A stretch of 25,471 bases of DNA from Savagea sp. Its GTDB lineage: Bacteria > Bacillota > Bacilli > Bacillales_A > Planococcaceae. The notes below the pieces were generated by a model. It searched no databases. It saw nothing but the letters and a program-made list of their open reading frames with translations, and was not told the DNA's origin. Position numbers and translations under genes: made by a program. Where the stretch lies: contig JASLCF010000064.1 of the NCBI GenBank assembly GCA_030146155.1, positions 1 through 25,471 of the forward strand, read 5' to 3'. How positions within the stretch are numbered: position 1 is the first letter of the stretch; every line of letters starts with the position of its first letter. Below, piece by piece: positions 1-6,653 of this stretch.

Positions 1-1506
1 CACTTCCATACCAGCACGTTCACGCGTTAAACCACCCGGTCCTAATGCTGATAGACGACGCTTATGCGTCAATTCAGCCAACGGGTTAGTCTGGTCCATA
101 AATTGAGATAATTGAGAGCTTCCAAAGAACTCTTTAATTGAAGCAATTACTGGGCGAATATTGATTAATTGTTGTGGCACGATAGATTGCGTATCGTTGA
201 TTGACATACGCTCTTTTACAACACGTTCCATACGGGATAATCCAATACGGAATTGGTTTTGTAACAATTCTCCTACCGAACGTAAACGACGGTTACCAAG
301 GTGGTCAATATCGTCTACATGGCCCACACCATGCAATAAATTAAAGAAATAACTTACTGATGCAATAATATCTGCTGGTGTAATATATTTTGTTTCCTCA
401 TCCACATTGGCATTAGAAATCACATTAATAATCTGTCCTTCTTCGCCTTTAGGAGCATAAATTTTTACAGATTGAATGAAGATAGGGTCTTCTACTACAG
501 AACCCACTTGATTCACTTCTTCCGTAACGATTCCTGCATCTAGTAATGGGATAAGTTTATCTAATGTACGACGATCAATAATGCTGTCTTTTTCTACAAT
601 AATTTCTCCCGTTTCTGGGTCTACAATTGTCTCAGCAATTTTTTGATTAAATAGTCTGTTTTGTAAGTGAAGCTTTTTATTCATCTTGTAACGACCAACA
701 TCCGCTAAGTCATAACGTTTCGGATCAAAGAAACGCGAATAAATTAAACTTTTCGCACTGTCTAATGTAGGTGGCTCACCTGGACGTAAACGTTCATAAA
801 TTTCAAGTAATGCTTTTTCTGTCGTTTCTGTGTTATCTTTCTCTAAAGAGTTTCTTAAATACTCATTATCACCTAATAACTCGATGATTTCTTGGTCTGT
901 AGAAAAACCAAGCGCACGAACTAAAACAGTGATTGGAAGCTTACGTGTACGATCAATGCGGACATGTACAACATCTTTCGCATCTGTCTCATACTCTAAC
1001 CAAGCACCACGGTTAGGAATAACAGTTGCTCCAAAACCACGTTTTCCGTTTTTATCAATTTTATCGTTGTAATAAACACTTGGTGAACGCACCAATTGAG
1101 ATACGATAACTCGCTCTGCACCATTGATAATGAAAGTTCCGTTCTCTGTCATGAGTGGAAAATCACCCATAAATACATCTTGTTCTTTTACTTCTTCTGT
1201 TTCTTTGTTGTGTAGACGTACCTTTACGCGCAATGGCGCTGCGTACGTTACATCTCTTTCTTTTGACTCGTCTACTGGATATTTAGGTTCTCCTAATTTA
1301 TAGTCGACAAATTCTAAAGAAAGATTTCCTGTGAAGTCTTCAATCGGAGAAATATCGCGGAACATCTCGCGGAGTCCTTCCTCCAAGAACCACTCGTAGG
1401 ACGCAGTTTGAATTTCAATTAAATTCGGTAAATCCAATACCTCTTGAATTCTTGCAAAACTCCTACGCTGACGGTGTTGACCGTACTGTACTAAATGACC
1501 TGTCAA
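1..1506 (-). CDS. rpoB: DNA-directed RNA polymerase beta subunit, 5' part
   Basis: This is the first 502 codons of RpoB, which together with beta' forms the catalytic core of RNA polymerase. The frame stays open to the left edge, so more than half of the protein (usually about 1,180 residues) lies outside. I chose the TTG at 1506: it gives the N-terminus MTGHLVQYGQHRQRR, which matches Bacillus RpoB, and a GAGGGG Shine-Dalgarno lies just upstream. Recognisable blocks include ERVIVSQLVRSPSVYY, RFFDPKRYDLADVGRY and HLGNRRLRSVGELLQNQFRI. The rifampicin region near the left edge reads GSSQLSQFMDQTNPLAEL, then THKRRLSALGPGG; the positions usually mutated in resistance look wild type. It is the last gene of the ribosomal/transcription block, with ybxB upstream. 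Confidence 0.97.
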   Translation of the reverse strand, partial: MTGHLVQYGQHRQRRSFARIQEVLDLPNLIEIQTASYEWFLEEGLREMFRDISPIEDFTGNLSLEFVDYKLGEPKYPVDESKERDVTYAAPLRVKVRLHNKETEEVKEQDVFMGDFPLMTENGTFIINGAERVIVSQLVRSPSVYYNDKIDKNGKRGFGATVIPNRGAWLEYETDAKDVVHVRIDRTRKLPITVLVRALGFSTDQEIIELLGDNEYLRNSLEKDNTETTEKALLEIYERLRPGEPPTLDSAKSLIYSRFFDPKRYDLADVGRYKMNKKLHLQNRLFNQKIAETIVDPETGEIIVEKDSIIDRRTLDKLIPLLDAGIVTEEVNQVGSVVEDPIFIQSVKIYAPKGEEGQIINVISNANVDEETKYITPADIIASVSYFFNLLHGVGHVDDIDHLGNRRLRSVGELLQNQFRIGLSRMERVVKERMSINDTQSIVPQQLINIRPVIASIKEFFGSSQLSQFMDQTNPLAELTHKRRLSALGPGGLTRERAGMEV

Positions 1507-1570
1507 CTCTTTCACCCCTCAAAACAATATTAGTCCTTTCGCAAATCAACAAAATAGTGTATGATTACGA

Positions 1571-1611
1571 AAAAACAAAAAGAAAACGAGTTCATCTTCG
1601 AGCTCATTTTC
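1571..1611 (-). terminator. Hairpin with U-tract in the rpoB leader
   Basis: On the minus strand, arms at 1600-1611 and 1582-1593 can form about 12 pairs with one mismatch and a 6-nt GAAGAT loop. They are followed by TTTTTGTTTTT (1581-1571). This has the form of an intrinsic terminator or attenuator between ybxB and rpoB. A weaker A/T hairpin (AAATGCA/TGCATTT, 1662-1688) lies just after the ybxB stop. Whether this hairpin ends the upstream transcript or attenuates rpoB cannot be told from sequence. Confidence 0.6.
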
Positions 1612-1612
1612 G

Positions 1613-1641
1613 ATTTAACTTTTTTATACATTCAGTGACAA
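1613..1641 (-). promoter_or_regulatory. Candidate SigA promoter for rpoB
   Basis: TTGTCA (1641-1636) is separated by 17 nt from TTAAAT (1618-1613). This gives 5/6 and 4/6 matches to the SigA hexamers. It is the best promoter-like pair in the 204-nt ybxB-rpoB gap. The start point would fall at the beginning of the U-tract hairpin (1611-1571), which is an awkward arrangement, so the call is tentative. Confidence 0.35.
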
Positions 1642-1710
1642 ATTAAGTAAAATAGGCATAAAAATGCAATGTAATTTATTATGCATTTATTAATGCTACC
1701 ACACTTCTTT

Positions 1711-2316
1711 TTATACGTCAATTTTTTGGGACCTGAAAATTGAGTACCCTCTTTCTTTTGCCACCGTCTCTACATTTCCAAACAACTCTTGCATCTTCTT
1801 CTGAGTAGAAGGAGCTCCTTGTTTCTTTTGAATGACTACCCATAATGTTCCGCCACTCATTAACTGGTTAAAAGCTTGTTCATAAATTTTAAATATCGTT
1901 TGCTTCCCTGCTCTTATTGGTGGATTTGTGATTACTGATGCAAATTGACAGTCCACTGCATCTAATGCAAAGCTTTCGTAAATCGATACATTCGTTACTT
2001 GATTTCTACTCGCATTTTCTTTAGATAACTCAAGAGCTCTCTCATTGACATCCACCATATGCACTTCTCGACTAGCATCTCCAAGTGCCAATGTTAAACC
2101 CACCGGACCATACCCACAACCAACGTCAAGTAAAGGTCCTAGTACATCAGGGTATTCAAAAGTTTCAATTAACAATCTTGAACCAAAATCCAACTCTCTT
2201 TTACTAAAAACTCCTCTATCTGTTAGCAAATTCAAGTTTGTCCCTCTCACAAATATGTTCATCTGTTCTCTTTCACTTTGAACAGTTGGTTTCTTACTGT
2301 AGTAATGATCACTCAT
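1711..2316 (-). CDS. ybxB: RsmC-like class I SAM-dependent methyltransferase (YbxB)
   Basis: This 201-residue methyltransferase has the Rossmann fold of the RsmC/MTS family. The SAM-binding motif is LLDVGCGYGPVG (about residues 62-73), followed by an acidic VDVN strand end. The N(D)PP-type catalytic motif is NPPIRAGK (about 131-138), typical of N2-guanine rRNA methyltransferases, so 16S rRNA is the likely substrate. That activity is inferred from the family. RsmC proper has an extra N-terminal domain that is absent here, as in Bacillus YbxB. The ATG at 2316 has an AGAGGTG Shine-Dalgarno. The gene sits between rplL and rpoB exactly as in B. subtilis. A strong terminator separates it from rplL, so its expression may depend on read-through. 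Confidence 0.88.
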   Translation of the reverse strand: MSDHYYSKKPTVQSEREQMNIFVRGTNLNLLTDRGVFSKRELDFGSRLLIETFEYPDVLGPLLDVGCGYGPVGLTLALGDASREVHMVDVNERALELSKENASRNQVTNVSIYESFALDAVDCQFASVITNPPIRAGKQTIFKIYEQAFNQLMSGGTLWVVIQKKQGAPSTQKKMQELFGNVETVAKERGYSIFRSQKIDV

Positions 2317-2342
2317 TTTTTCACCTCTAGATTTTTAAGTAT

Positions 2343-2379
2343 AAAAAAAGCTCGCCATTTAACATGGACGAGCTTTTTA
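2343..2379 (-). terminator. Intrinsic terminator after rplL
   Basis: The arms AGCTCG...CGAGCT and CCAT/ATGG (one bulged base) close on a TTAAC-type loop. The minus-strand product is followed by seven U residues. The hairpin lies 8 nt beyond the rplL stop. It has T-runs on both sides, so it could act in both directions. Confidence 0.85.
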
Positions 2380-2386
2380 GTTTGAA

Positions 2387-2749
2387 TTATTTTACTTCTA
2401 CTTCTGCGCCAACTTCTTCAAGTTTAGCTTTGATTTCTTCAGCTTCAGCTTTGTCTACGCCTTCTTTAACTGCTTTAGGTGCGTTATCAACAACTTCTTT
2501 AGCTTCTTTTAAGCCTAATCCAGTGATTTCACGAACCACTTTGATTACTTTAATTTTTTGTGCTCCTGCTCCTGCAAGGATTACGTCGAATTCTGATTGC
2601 TCAGCTGCTGCGTCTCCGCCGCCACCCGCTGCTACTGCTACAGGTGCTGCTGCTGTTACACCAAATTCTTCTTCGATTGCTTTAACTAAGTCGTTTAATT
2701 CAAGAACTGTCATTTCTTTAATTGCGTCTAAGATTTGCTCTTTAGTCAT
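2387..2749 (-). CDS. rplL: 50S ribosomal protein L7/L12
   Basis: L7/L12 is the multicopy stalk protein that recruits and stimulates the translational GTPases. The 120 residues show the N-terminal dimerisation helices (MTKEQILDAIKEMTVLELNDLV), an Ala/Gly-rich flexible hinge (about residues 32-52, including VAAGGGGDAAAEQ), and the C-terminal factor-binding domain with KIKVIKVVREITGLGLKEAK. Length and order are standard. The ATG at 2749 follows a GGAGG-type Shine-Dalgarno (around 2757-2763). It lies 58 nt after rplJ and is probably co-transcribed with it under the L10 leader. An intrinsic terminator follows. Confidence 0.98.
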   Translation of the reverse strand: MTKEQILDAIKEMTVLELNDLVKAIEEEFGVTAAAPVAVAAGGGGDAAAEQSEFDVILAGAGAQKIKVIKVVREITGLGLKEAKEVVDNAPKAVKEGVDKAEAEEIKAKLEEVGAEVEVK

Positions 2750-2807
2750 TTTAAAATTCCTCCTGTTTTTTAGGTTTTTTATGATGCGAAGTCAAGCGAT
2801 ATGAAGC

Positions 2808-3314
2808 TTACGCTCCTTGCTCGTCCTCTTCTTTTTGATCTGCAACTGCTTTTGTAGCAAGTGCAACATTGCGCATTGGCGCTTGTAGTACGCTGAGAAG
2901 CATTGAAAGTAAACCTTCGCGTGATGGAAGATCTGCTAAAGCTTTGATCTCATCTACAGAAACAATGTTTCCTTCAATAACACCTGCTTTAATTTCAAGC
3001 TTATCGTTTTCTTTAGCAAAGTTGTTTAAGACTTTCGCTGGTGCGATTACATCGTCTGTAGAGAATGCAATTGCGTTTGGTCCTGTAAGGAATTCATTTA
3101 ATCCTTCGTAACCATTCTCTTCAGCAGCTCGACGAGTCATCGTGTTTTTGTAAACTGTCATGTCTACGTTTGCTTCACGTAATTGCTTACGTAATTCAGT
3201 AACTTGCGCAACTGTTAGCCCACGGTAGTCAACAACTACAACTGCTGCAGCGTTTTTCATCTTATCAGAAATTTCTTGAACAACTGCTTTTTTTGCGTTT
3301 AAAATTTTGCTCAC
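2808..3314 (-). CDS. rplJ: 50S ribosomal protein L10
   Basis: L10 anchors the L7/L12 dimers to the 23S rRNA and forms the stalk base. Typical segments are VVVVDYRGLTVAQVTELRKQ, KNTMTRRAAEENG, FLTGPNAIAFS and LPSREGLLSMLLSVLQAPMR, ending in an acidic EEDEQGA tail. I chose GTG at 3314 (168 residues, start MSKILNAKK). The further upstream GTG at 3323 lies inside the AGGAGGTG Shine-Dalgarno (3328-3321) and cannot be used with it, whereas 3314 has an 8-nt spacer. The gene is preceded by the L10 autoregulatory leader and followed by rplL. Confidence 0.97.
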   Translation of the reverse strand: MSKILNAKKAVVQEISDKMKNAAAVVVVDYRGLTVAQVTELRKQLREANVDMTVYKNTMTRRAAEENGYEGLNEFLTGPNAIAFSTDDVIAPAKVLNNFAKENDKLEIKAGVIEGNIVSVDEIKALADLPSREGLLSMLLSVLQAPMRNVALATKAVADQKEEDEQGA

Positions 3315-3360
3315 TCGTGACACCTCCTGTGTAATTAGTAAAGGTCACTTATACCGATAT

Positions 3361-3400
3361 AAAAAACCCTCGCTTCCTATAATAAAATAAGACACGAGGG
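3361..3400 (-). terminator. Attenuator terminator of the L10 leader
   Basis: On the minus strand CCCTCG (3400-3395) pairs with CGAGGG (3372-3367) around a long A/T-rich loop and is followed by six U residues. It stands between the L10-binding core and rplJ, the usual place for the regulated terminator in Firmicute L10 leaders. Confidence 0.7.
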
Positions 3401-3476
3401 CAGAAAAGTCGTTGTAAAATAACGTCTTGTCCTCGGCAGGATGATTAAGCTCGAAAGCACCCACTGTCTTCGGTAC
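3401..3476 (-). promoter_or_regulatory. Ribosomal protein L10 leader (autoregulatory RNA)
   Basis: The minus-strand RNA upstream of rplJ contains the conserved halves ACCGAAGACAGTGGGTGC (3474-3457) and CCTGCCGAGG (3440-3431). These are the signature of the L10(L12)4-binding kink-turn leader that mimics the L10 site on 23S rRNA. By family knowledge, free L10 binds here and represses rplJ-rplL, in Firmicutes by favouring the terminator that lies downstream at 3400-3361. The whole rplA-rplJ gap (226 nt) is taken up by this leader and the Shine-Dalgarno region. Confidence 0.85.
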
Positions 3477-3540
3477 AAATGTTTATAAAATTAACCAAGA
3501 TAAACAATAACATATCATCTATCAATGGTCAACTATTATT

Positions 3541-4242
3541 TTAGTCTTTTAATGTTACAGATGCAGTATCTACTTTTACAGCAGGACCCATCGTTGTAGT
3601 AACATAAACAGATTTCATATAAGTTCCTTTTGCTGATGCTGGTTTAGCTTTTAAAATCACGTCATAGATTGTCGCGAAGTTTTGAGCTAATTTAGCGTCA
3701 TCAAAAGATGCTTTACCGATCGGAGCATGAACAATTCCTGCTTTATCCGCACGGTATTCTACTTTACCTGCTTTAATTTCTTCAACAGCTTTAGTTACAT
3801 CAAATGTAACTGTTCCTGTTTTAGGGTTTGGCATTAAGCCTTTCGGTCCTAATACACGACCAATTTTACCCACTTCACCCATCATGTCAGGTGTTGCTAC
3901 GATTACATCGAAGTCAAACCATCCTTGTTGGATTTTTGTGATATATTCTGCGTCGCCTACATAGTCTGCGCCTGCAGCTTCAGCTTCTTTTAATTTTTCA
4001 CCTTTCGCGAATACTAATACGCGTTGAGTTTTACCAGTACCGTTTGGAAGAACAACTGCCCCACGAATCTGTTGGTCGTTTTTCTTCACGTCGATTCCTA
4101 AACGGAATGCAACTTCTACAGTAGCGTCAAAATTAGTAGTGCTTGTTTGTTTCGCTAAAGCGATTGCTTCTTTGAAATCATAATTTTTCATTTTGTCTAC
4201 TTGCTTTGCAGCTTCAGTAAACTTTTTACCTCTTTTTGCCAT
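3541..4242 (-). CDS. rplA: 50S ribosomal protein L1
   Basis: L1 forms the mobile stalk at the E site and represses translation of its own operon. The 233 residues begin MAKRGKKFTEAAKQVDK and carry the family signature IGRVLGPKGLMPNPKTGTV in the central domain. I rejected 30 extra in-frame codons upstream (to 4332): only the ATG at 4242 has a proper Shine-Dalgarno (GGAGGAG, about 4256-4250) and it matches the normal L1 N-terminus. The gene follows rplK after a 107-nt gap that holds a second L1-operator-like hairpin (4262-4287), so control by L1 is likely. Confidence 0.97.
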   Translation of the reverse strand: MAKRGKKFTEAAKQVDKMKNYDFKEAIALAKQTSTTNFDATVEVAFRLGIDVKKNDQQIRGAVVLPNGTGKTQRVLVFAKGEKLKEAEAAGADYVGDAEYITKIQQGWFDFDVIVATPDMMGEVGKIGRVLGPKGLMPNPKTGTVTFDVTKAVEEIKAGKVEYRADKAGIVHAPIGKASFDDAKLAQNFATIYDVILKAKPASAKGTYMKSVYVTTTMGPAVKVDTASVTLKD

Positions 4243-4261
4243 TATATTTCCTCCTCCAATT

Positions 4262-4287
4262 GTGGTTTTAGCGGAATTACCTCCCAC
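4262..4287 (-). promoter_or_regulatory. L1-operator-like hairpin before rplA
   Basis: On the minus strand GTGGGAGG (4287-4280) and CCAC (4265-4262) close a 26-nt element with an inner GG/CC hairpin. It has the same length, closing stem and GA bulge as the element before rplK (4827-4802). It ends only 5 nt before the rplA Shine-Dalgarno. Interpretation as an L1-binding site is inference from that similarity and from known L1 autoregulation. Confidence 0.5.
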
Positions 4288-4349
4288 GAATAAAGGTTGC
4301 GTGTCCATTTGAACAACCGCAACCTCCAACAACGAAACGCTCTCCGTGA

Positions 4350-4775
4350 TTAATCTTCGACTGTGATTCCCATACTGCGAGCAGTACCTTCAACCATAGC
4401 CATTGCTGCTTCTACAGATGCTGCGTTTAAATCTTCCATCTTAGATTCAGCGATTTCACGTACTTGATCACGTTTTACAGTAGCAACTTTTTTCTTATTT
4501 GGTTCGCCTGAACCTTTATCGATTTTAGCTGCTTTCTTTAACAACACCGCTGCTGGTGGAGTTTTCGTAATAAATGTAAATGAACGGTCTTCAAATACAG
4601 TAATTTCTACTGGAATGATTAAACCTGCTTGTTCTGCTGTACGAGCGTTAAACTCTTTACAGAACCCCATGATATTAACACCTGCTTGACCTAATGCCGG
4701 TCCAACTGGTGGAGCTGGGTTTGCTTTTGCTGCAGGAATTTGTAATTTAACAATCTTACTAACTTTTTTAGCCAC
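4350..4775 (-). CDS. rplK: 50S ribosomal protein L11
   Basis: L11 binds the GTPase-associated centre of 23S rRNA and is needed for RelA activation and factor-dependent GTP hydrolysis. The 141 residues contain ANPAPPVGPALGQAGVNIM in the N-terminal domain and the C-terminal RNA-binding domain ending VEGTARSMGITVED. I start it at the GTG at 4775, which has AAGGAGG 8 nt upstream. The GTG at 4784 would overlap that Shine-Dalgarno. It is the first gene of its transcript, with a good promoter at 4915-4887 and an L1-operator-like hairpin in the leader. Confidence 0.97.
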   Translation of the reverse strand: MAKKVSKIVKLQIPAAKANPAPPVGPALGQAGVNIMGFCKEFNARTAEQAGLIIPVEITVFEDRSFTFITKTPPAAVLLKKAAKIDKGSGEPNKKKVATVKRDQVREIAESKMEDLNAASVEAAMAMVEGTARSMGITVED

Positions 4776-4801
4776 GAGACACACCTCCTTAAGTCCGTGA
4801 T

Positions 4802-4827
4802 GTGGTAAATTGGGTTGCCCCTCCCAC
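4802..4827 (-). promoter_or_regulatory. L1-binding operator in the rplK leader
   Basis: The minus-strand RNA reads GTGGGAGG (4827-4820), an inner GGG-GCAA-CCC tetraloop hairpin, then ACCAC (4806-4802), 11 nt before the rplK Shine-Dalgarno. The GUGG/CCAC stem with a GA bulge resembles the known L1-binding mimic in rplK leaders. L1 would block rplK-rplA translation when in excess. Confidence 0.65.
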
Positions 4828-4886
4828 TCAATTTTAGCGAATGATTTCGCGTATGCATCACATAATAAAACATGATGACCTTTGAA

Positions 4887-4915
4887 ATGATACCATAATT
4901 AAACGGTTGTAGCAA
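4887..4915 (-). promoter_or_regulatory. SigA promoter for rplK-rplA
   Basis: TTGCTA (4915-4910) and TATCAT (4892-4887) are separated by exactly 17 nt. The promoter begins 5 nt beyond the nusG stop codon, so rplK-rplA can be transcribed independently of secE-nusG. Confidence 0.7.
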
Positions 4916-4920
4916 GTTTT

Positions 4921-5463
4921 TTATTCTACTTTTGCAATTTGAATAAAATCGAGTTCCATGTTTGTTTCTCTTCCAAACATGTCGACACTTACTTTTACTT
5001 TCTGCTTATCAGAATCAATCTCCTCAATTTTTCCTTGGAAGTGAGCAAATGGGCCTTCTAACACTTCAACTAATTCGCCCACTTCATAATCAAAGTCCAC
5101 TTTAGCACTAGACATTCCCATCTCTCGCAAGATGAAGTCCACTTCTTCAGGTAATAACGGTGTTGGTTTTGCTCCACCACCAGAAGATCCGATAAATCCA
5201 GTGACGCCAGGTGTATTTCTTACTACATACCACGAATCATCTGTCATGATGAGCTCCACGAGTACATATCCAGGGAATGTTTTTCTGACGACCGTTTTCT
5301 TTTTACCATCTTTAATATCCGTCTCTTCTTGTTCAGCGACGATAACTCGGAAAATTTTATCCTGCATTCCCATCGTTTCTACACGTTTTTCTAAATTTGC
5401 TTTTACTTTATTTTCATAACCTGAATAAGTGTGTACGACATACCATTGTTTTTCAAATTCCAT
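4921..5463 (-). CDS. nusG: Transcription termination/antitermination factor NusG
   Basis: NusG binds RNA polymerase and modulates pausing, termination and coupling to translation. The 180 residues comprise the NGN domain (QWYVVHTYSGYENKVKANLE, PGYVLVE, and DDSWYVVRNTPGVTGFIGS) and a C-terminal KOW domain (VLEGPFAHFQGKIEEID). The ATG at 5463 is the only possible start, since an in-frame TAA lies two codons upstream. Its Shine-Dalgarno AGGAGGG (5492-5486) is unusually far away at 22 nt, but a 13-nt hairpin in between would restore a 9-nt spacing. It follows secE after a 117-nt gap containing a nested inverted repeat. Confidence 0.97.
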   Translation of the reverse strand: MEFEKQWYVVHTYSGYENKVKANLEKRVETMGMQDKIFRVIVAEQEETDIKDGKKKTVVRKTFPGYVLVELIMTDDSWYVVRNTPGVTGFIGSSGGGAKPTPLLPEEVDFILREMGMSSAKVDFDYEVGELVEVLEGPFAHFQGKIEEIDSDKQKVKVSVDMFGRETNMELDFIQIAKVE

Positions 5464-5492
5464 TACTTAAGGACTTTTCGTCCGTCCCTCCT
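5464..5492 (-). promoter_or_regulatory. Structured ribosome binding site of nusG
   Basis: AGGAGGG (5492-5486) is 22 nt from the nusG ATG. Between them lies GGACGAAAAGTCC (5483-5471), a 4-bp hairpin with a 5-nt loop. With the hairpin folded the effective spacer is 9 nt, which is normal. No other start codon or Shine-Dalgarno fits. Confidence 0.55.
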
Positions 5493-5512
5493 TTTAGATT
5501 GTGTATAAACTG

Positions 5513-5558
5513 AAAAATCCCGTTCACTTCGTAAGACGGGATTGCAATCAGTTTAATC
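5513..5558 (-). other. Nested inverted repeat between secE and nusG
   Basis: On the minus strand an outer AAACTGA...TCAGTTT pair encloses AATCCCGT...ACGGGATT (8 bp), with a 12-nt loop. The inner hairpin is followed by only five U residues, which form part of the outer stem. It may be a weak terminator, a processing site, or a stabilising structure that sets nusG levels relative to secE. Confidence 0.55.
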
Positions 5559-5580
5559 TATTTTTGTACTTACTCTTCAA

Positions 5581-5766
5581 TTAGAGTCCCATATACCATT
5601 CCATGAAATGATATAAACCAAAGTCAACTGCTGCAAAGAATAATGCCATGAAGATGACTGTTGTAATTACAACAATTGTGTATCTAACGAGTTGCGGTCG
5701 TTTTGGCCAACTCACTTTACGCATTTCAGAGCCGACACTTTTTAAAAATCCTTGCTTGTTGTTCAT
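5581..5766 (-). CDS. secE: Preprotein translocase subunit SecE
   Basis: SecE is the small clamp subunit of the SecYEG channel in the plasma membrane. The 61-residue protein has the short Gram-positive form: an amphipathic N-terminal helix with the conserved KVSWPKRPQLVRYT segment (about residues 18-31), then one transmembrane helix (about 31-53). The ATG at 5766 has a GGAGGT Shine-Dalgarno about 8 nt upstream. Its order rpmG-secE-nusG is the usual Bacillales arrangement. Confidence 0.96.
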   Translation of the reverse strand: MNNKQGFLKSVGSEMRKVSWPKRPQLVRYTIVVITTVIFMALFFAAVDFGLYHFMEWYMGL

Positions 5767-5806
5767 CGTTTGTTACCTCCGAACGTTCTATATTTCTTCA
5801 TTTATG

Positions 5807-5956
5807 TTAGCTTGTTTGTTTATGAATCGTATGTGCGTTACAATGCTTACAGAATTTTTTTAACGTTAATCTTTCTAACGTTTGATTATTTCTCACTGGG
5901 ACGCTGTAGTTTCTAGCACTACATTGTTCACAACATAGAACAATTTTATTAGACAT
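5807..5956 (-). CDS. rpmG: 50S ribosomal protein L33 (zinc-binding type)
   Basis: This 49-residue ORF encodes L33, a small protein near the ribosomal E site. It begins MSNKIVLCCEQCSARNYSV and ends KKFCKHCNAHTIHKQTS. The two cysteine pairs (CEQC and CKHC) mark the C+ form that binds zinc; C- paralogues lacking them are used in zinc starvation. The ATG at 5956 has a GGTGGGAG ribosome-binding sequence very close upstream. The gene lies between sigH and secE, as in B. subtilis (rpmGB). Confidence 0.93.
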   Translation of the reverse strand: MSNKIVLCCEQCSARNYSVPVRNNQTLERLTLKKFCKHCNAHTIHKQTS

Positions 5957-6012
5957 ACTCCCACCCTATTCATACGATAATACTTCTCGGATAAGAATAA
6001 CACTATCTACTA

Positions 6013-6636
6013 TTAACTGTCAATGTAACTTTGAAACTTTTCAAAACTGGGTAATTGCATAGCTTTTTTCTTCACCCGCTGCCAAGCATTGTCAATCGAC
6101 TTTGGATTTCTATTCAATGTAGTCGCAATTTGTAAATAGTCATTACCCTCTAAAAAAAATTTCAACACATCTTTTTCCAGAGGACTTAATAAGGGTTGTA
6201 GCTCCTCCAGCAGTTGCCGCATCATCTCTTTAAAGACAACTAAATCCTCAGGGTCTTCTCTTCCTTCAACCCCATGACCTTCTAACCAGTCCATTTGATG
6301 AGTAGGGAGACTTTCCACAGATATCGATTGATTGAGTGGTTGATGTTTCAAACGATTTGCACGTCGAATTGCAGAGAACATTTGTCTCGTAATACACAAT
6401 TCTGCAAATTTAATAAAGCGATCATTTTTAGAGGGAAGGTAGTTCTTAGTGGCAAAGTACAGCCCGATCATTCCTTCTTGCAGAATATCTTCCCTGTCAC
6501 CACCTACTAGAAATAGAGAGCGCGCTTTCACACTAACTAACCATTTATAACGATGCAATAATATTGTAGTCGCCTCATCGCTACCCTCTTGAACGAGCAC
6601 ACATAATGCTTCATCCGTGTACTTTTCTAAAAACAA
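6013..6636 (-). CDS. sigH: RNA polymerase sigma factor, SigH family
   Basis: SigH is the transition-phase sigma factor of Bacillales (competence and, in spore formers, early sporulation genes). Region 2 is clear (KARSLFLVGGDREDILQEGM, then AELCITRQMFSAIRRA). Region 4 has the helix-turn-helix LSPLEKDVLKFFLEGNDYLQ followed by LNRNPKSIDNAWQRVKKK, with the SigH hallmark KSIDNA.QRVK.K. I chose the TTG at 6636 (207 residues): AAGGAGG (6651-6645) lies 8 nt before it, while the TTG at 6675 has no ribosome-binding site. The linker between regions 2 and 4 and both termini differ strongly from B. subtilis SigH. It follows rae1 by 17 nt. Promoter specificity may differ; the identity rests on motifs and position. 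Confidence 0.88.
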   Translation of the reverse strand: MFLEKYTDEALCVLVQEGSDEATTILLHRYKWLVSVKARSLFLVGGDREDILQEGMIGLYFATKNYLPSKNDRFIKFAELCITRQMFSAIRRANRLKHQPLNQSISVESLPTHQMDWLEGHGVEGREDPEDLVVFKEMMRQLLEELQPLLSPLEKDVLKFFLEGNDYLQIATTLNRNPKSIDNAWQRVKKKAMQLPSFEKFQSYIDS

Positions 6637-6653
6637 GGCCTTCGCCTCCTTGC

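Noticed and set aside
1452..1646. Plus-strand 64-codon frame at the rpoB start
   Set aside because: It is a shadow of the rpoB 5' end and its A/T-rich leader.
2364..2804. Plus-strand 146-codon frame across rplL
   Set aside because: It is the mirror of the Ala-rich rplL coding sequence, with no ribosome-binding site and low-complexity Ser/Ala content.
3321..3323. GTG 3323 as the rplJ start
   Set aside because: It lies inside the AGGAGGTG Shine-Dalgarno; the GTG at 3314 is properly spaced.
4243..4332. 30 extra in-frame codons before rplA
   Set aside because: They cover the intergenic hairpin and the Shine-Dalgarno; L1 proteins begin at MAKRGKK.
4691..4915. Minus-strand 74-codon frame in the rplK leader
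   Set aside because: It overlaps the rplK promoter, leader and 5' end in another frame and has no ribosome-binding site.
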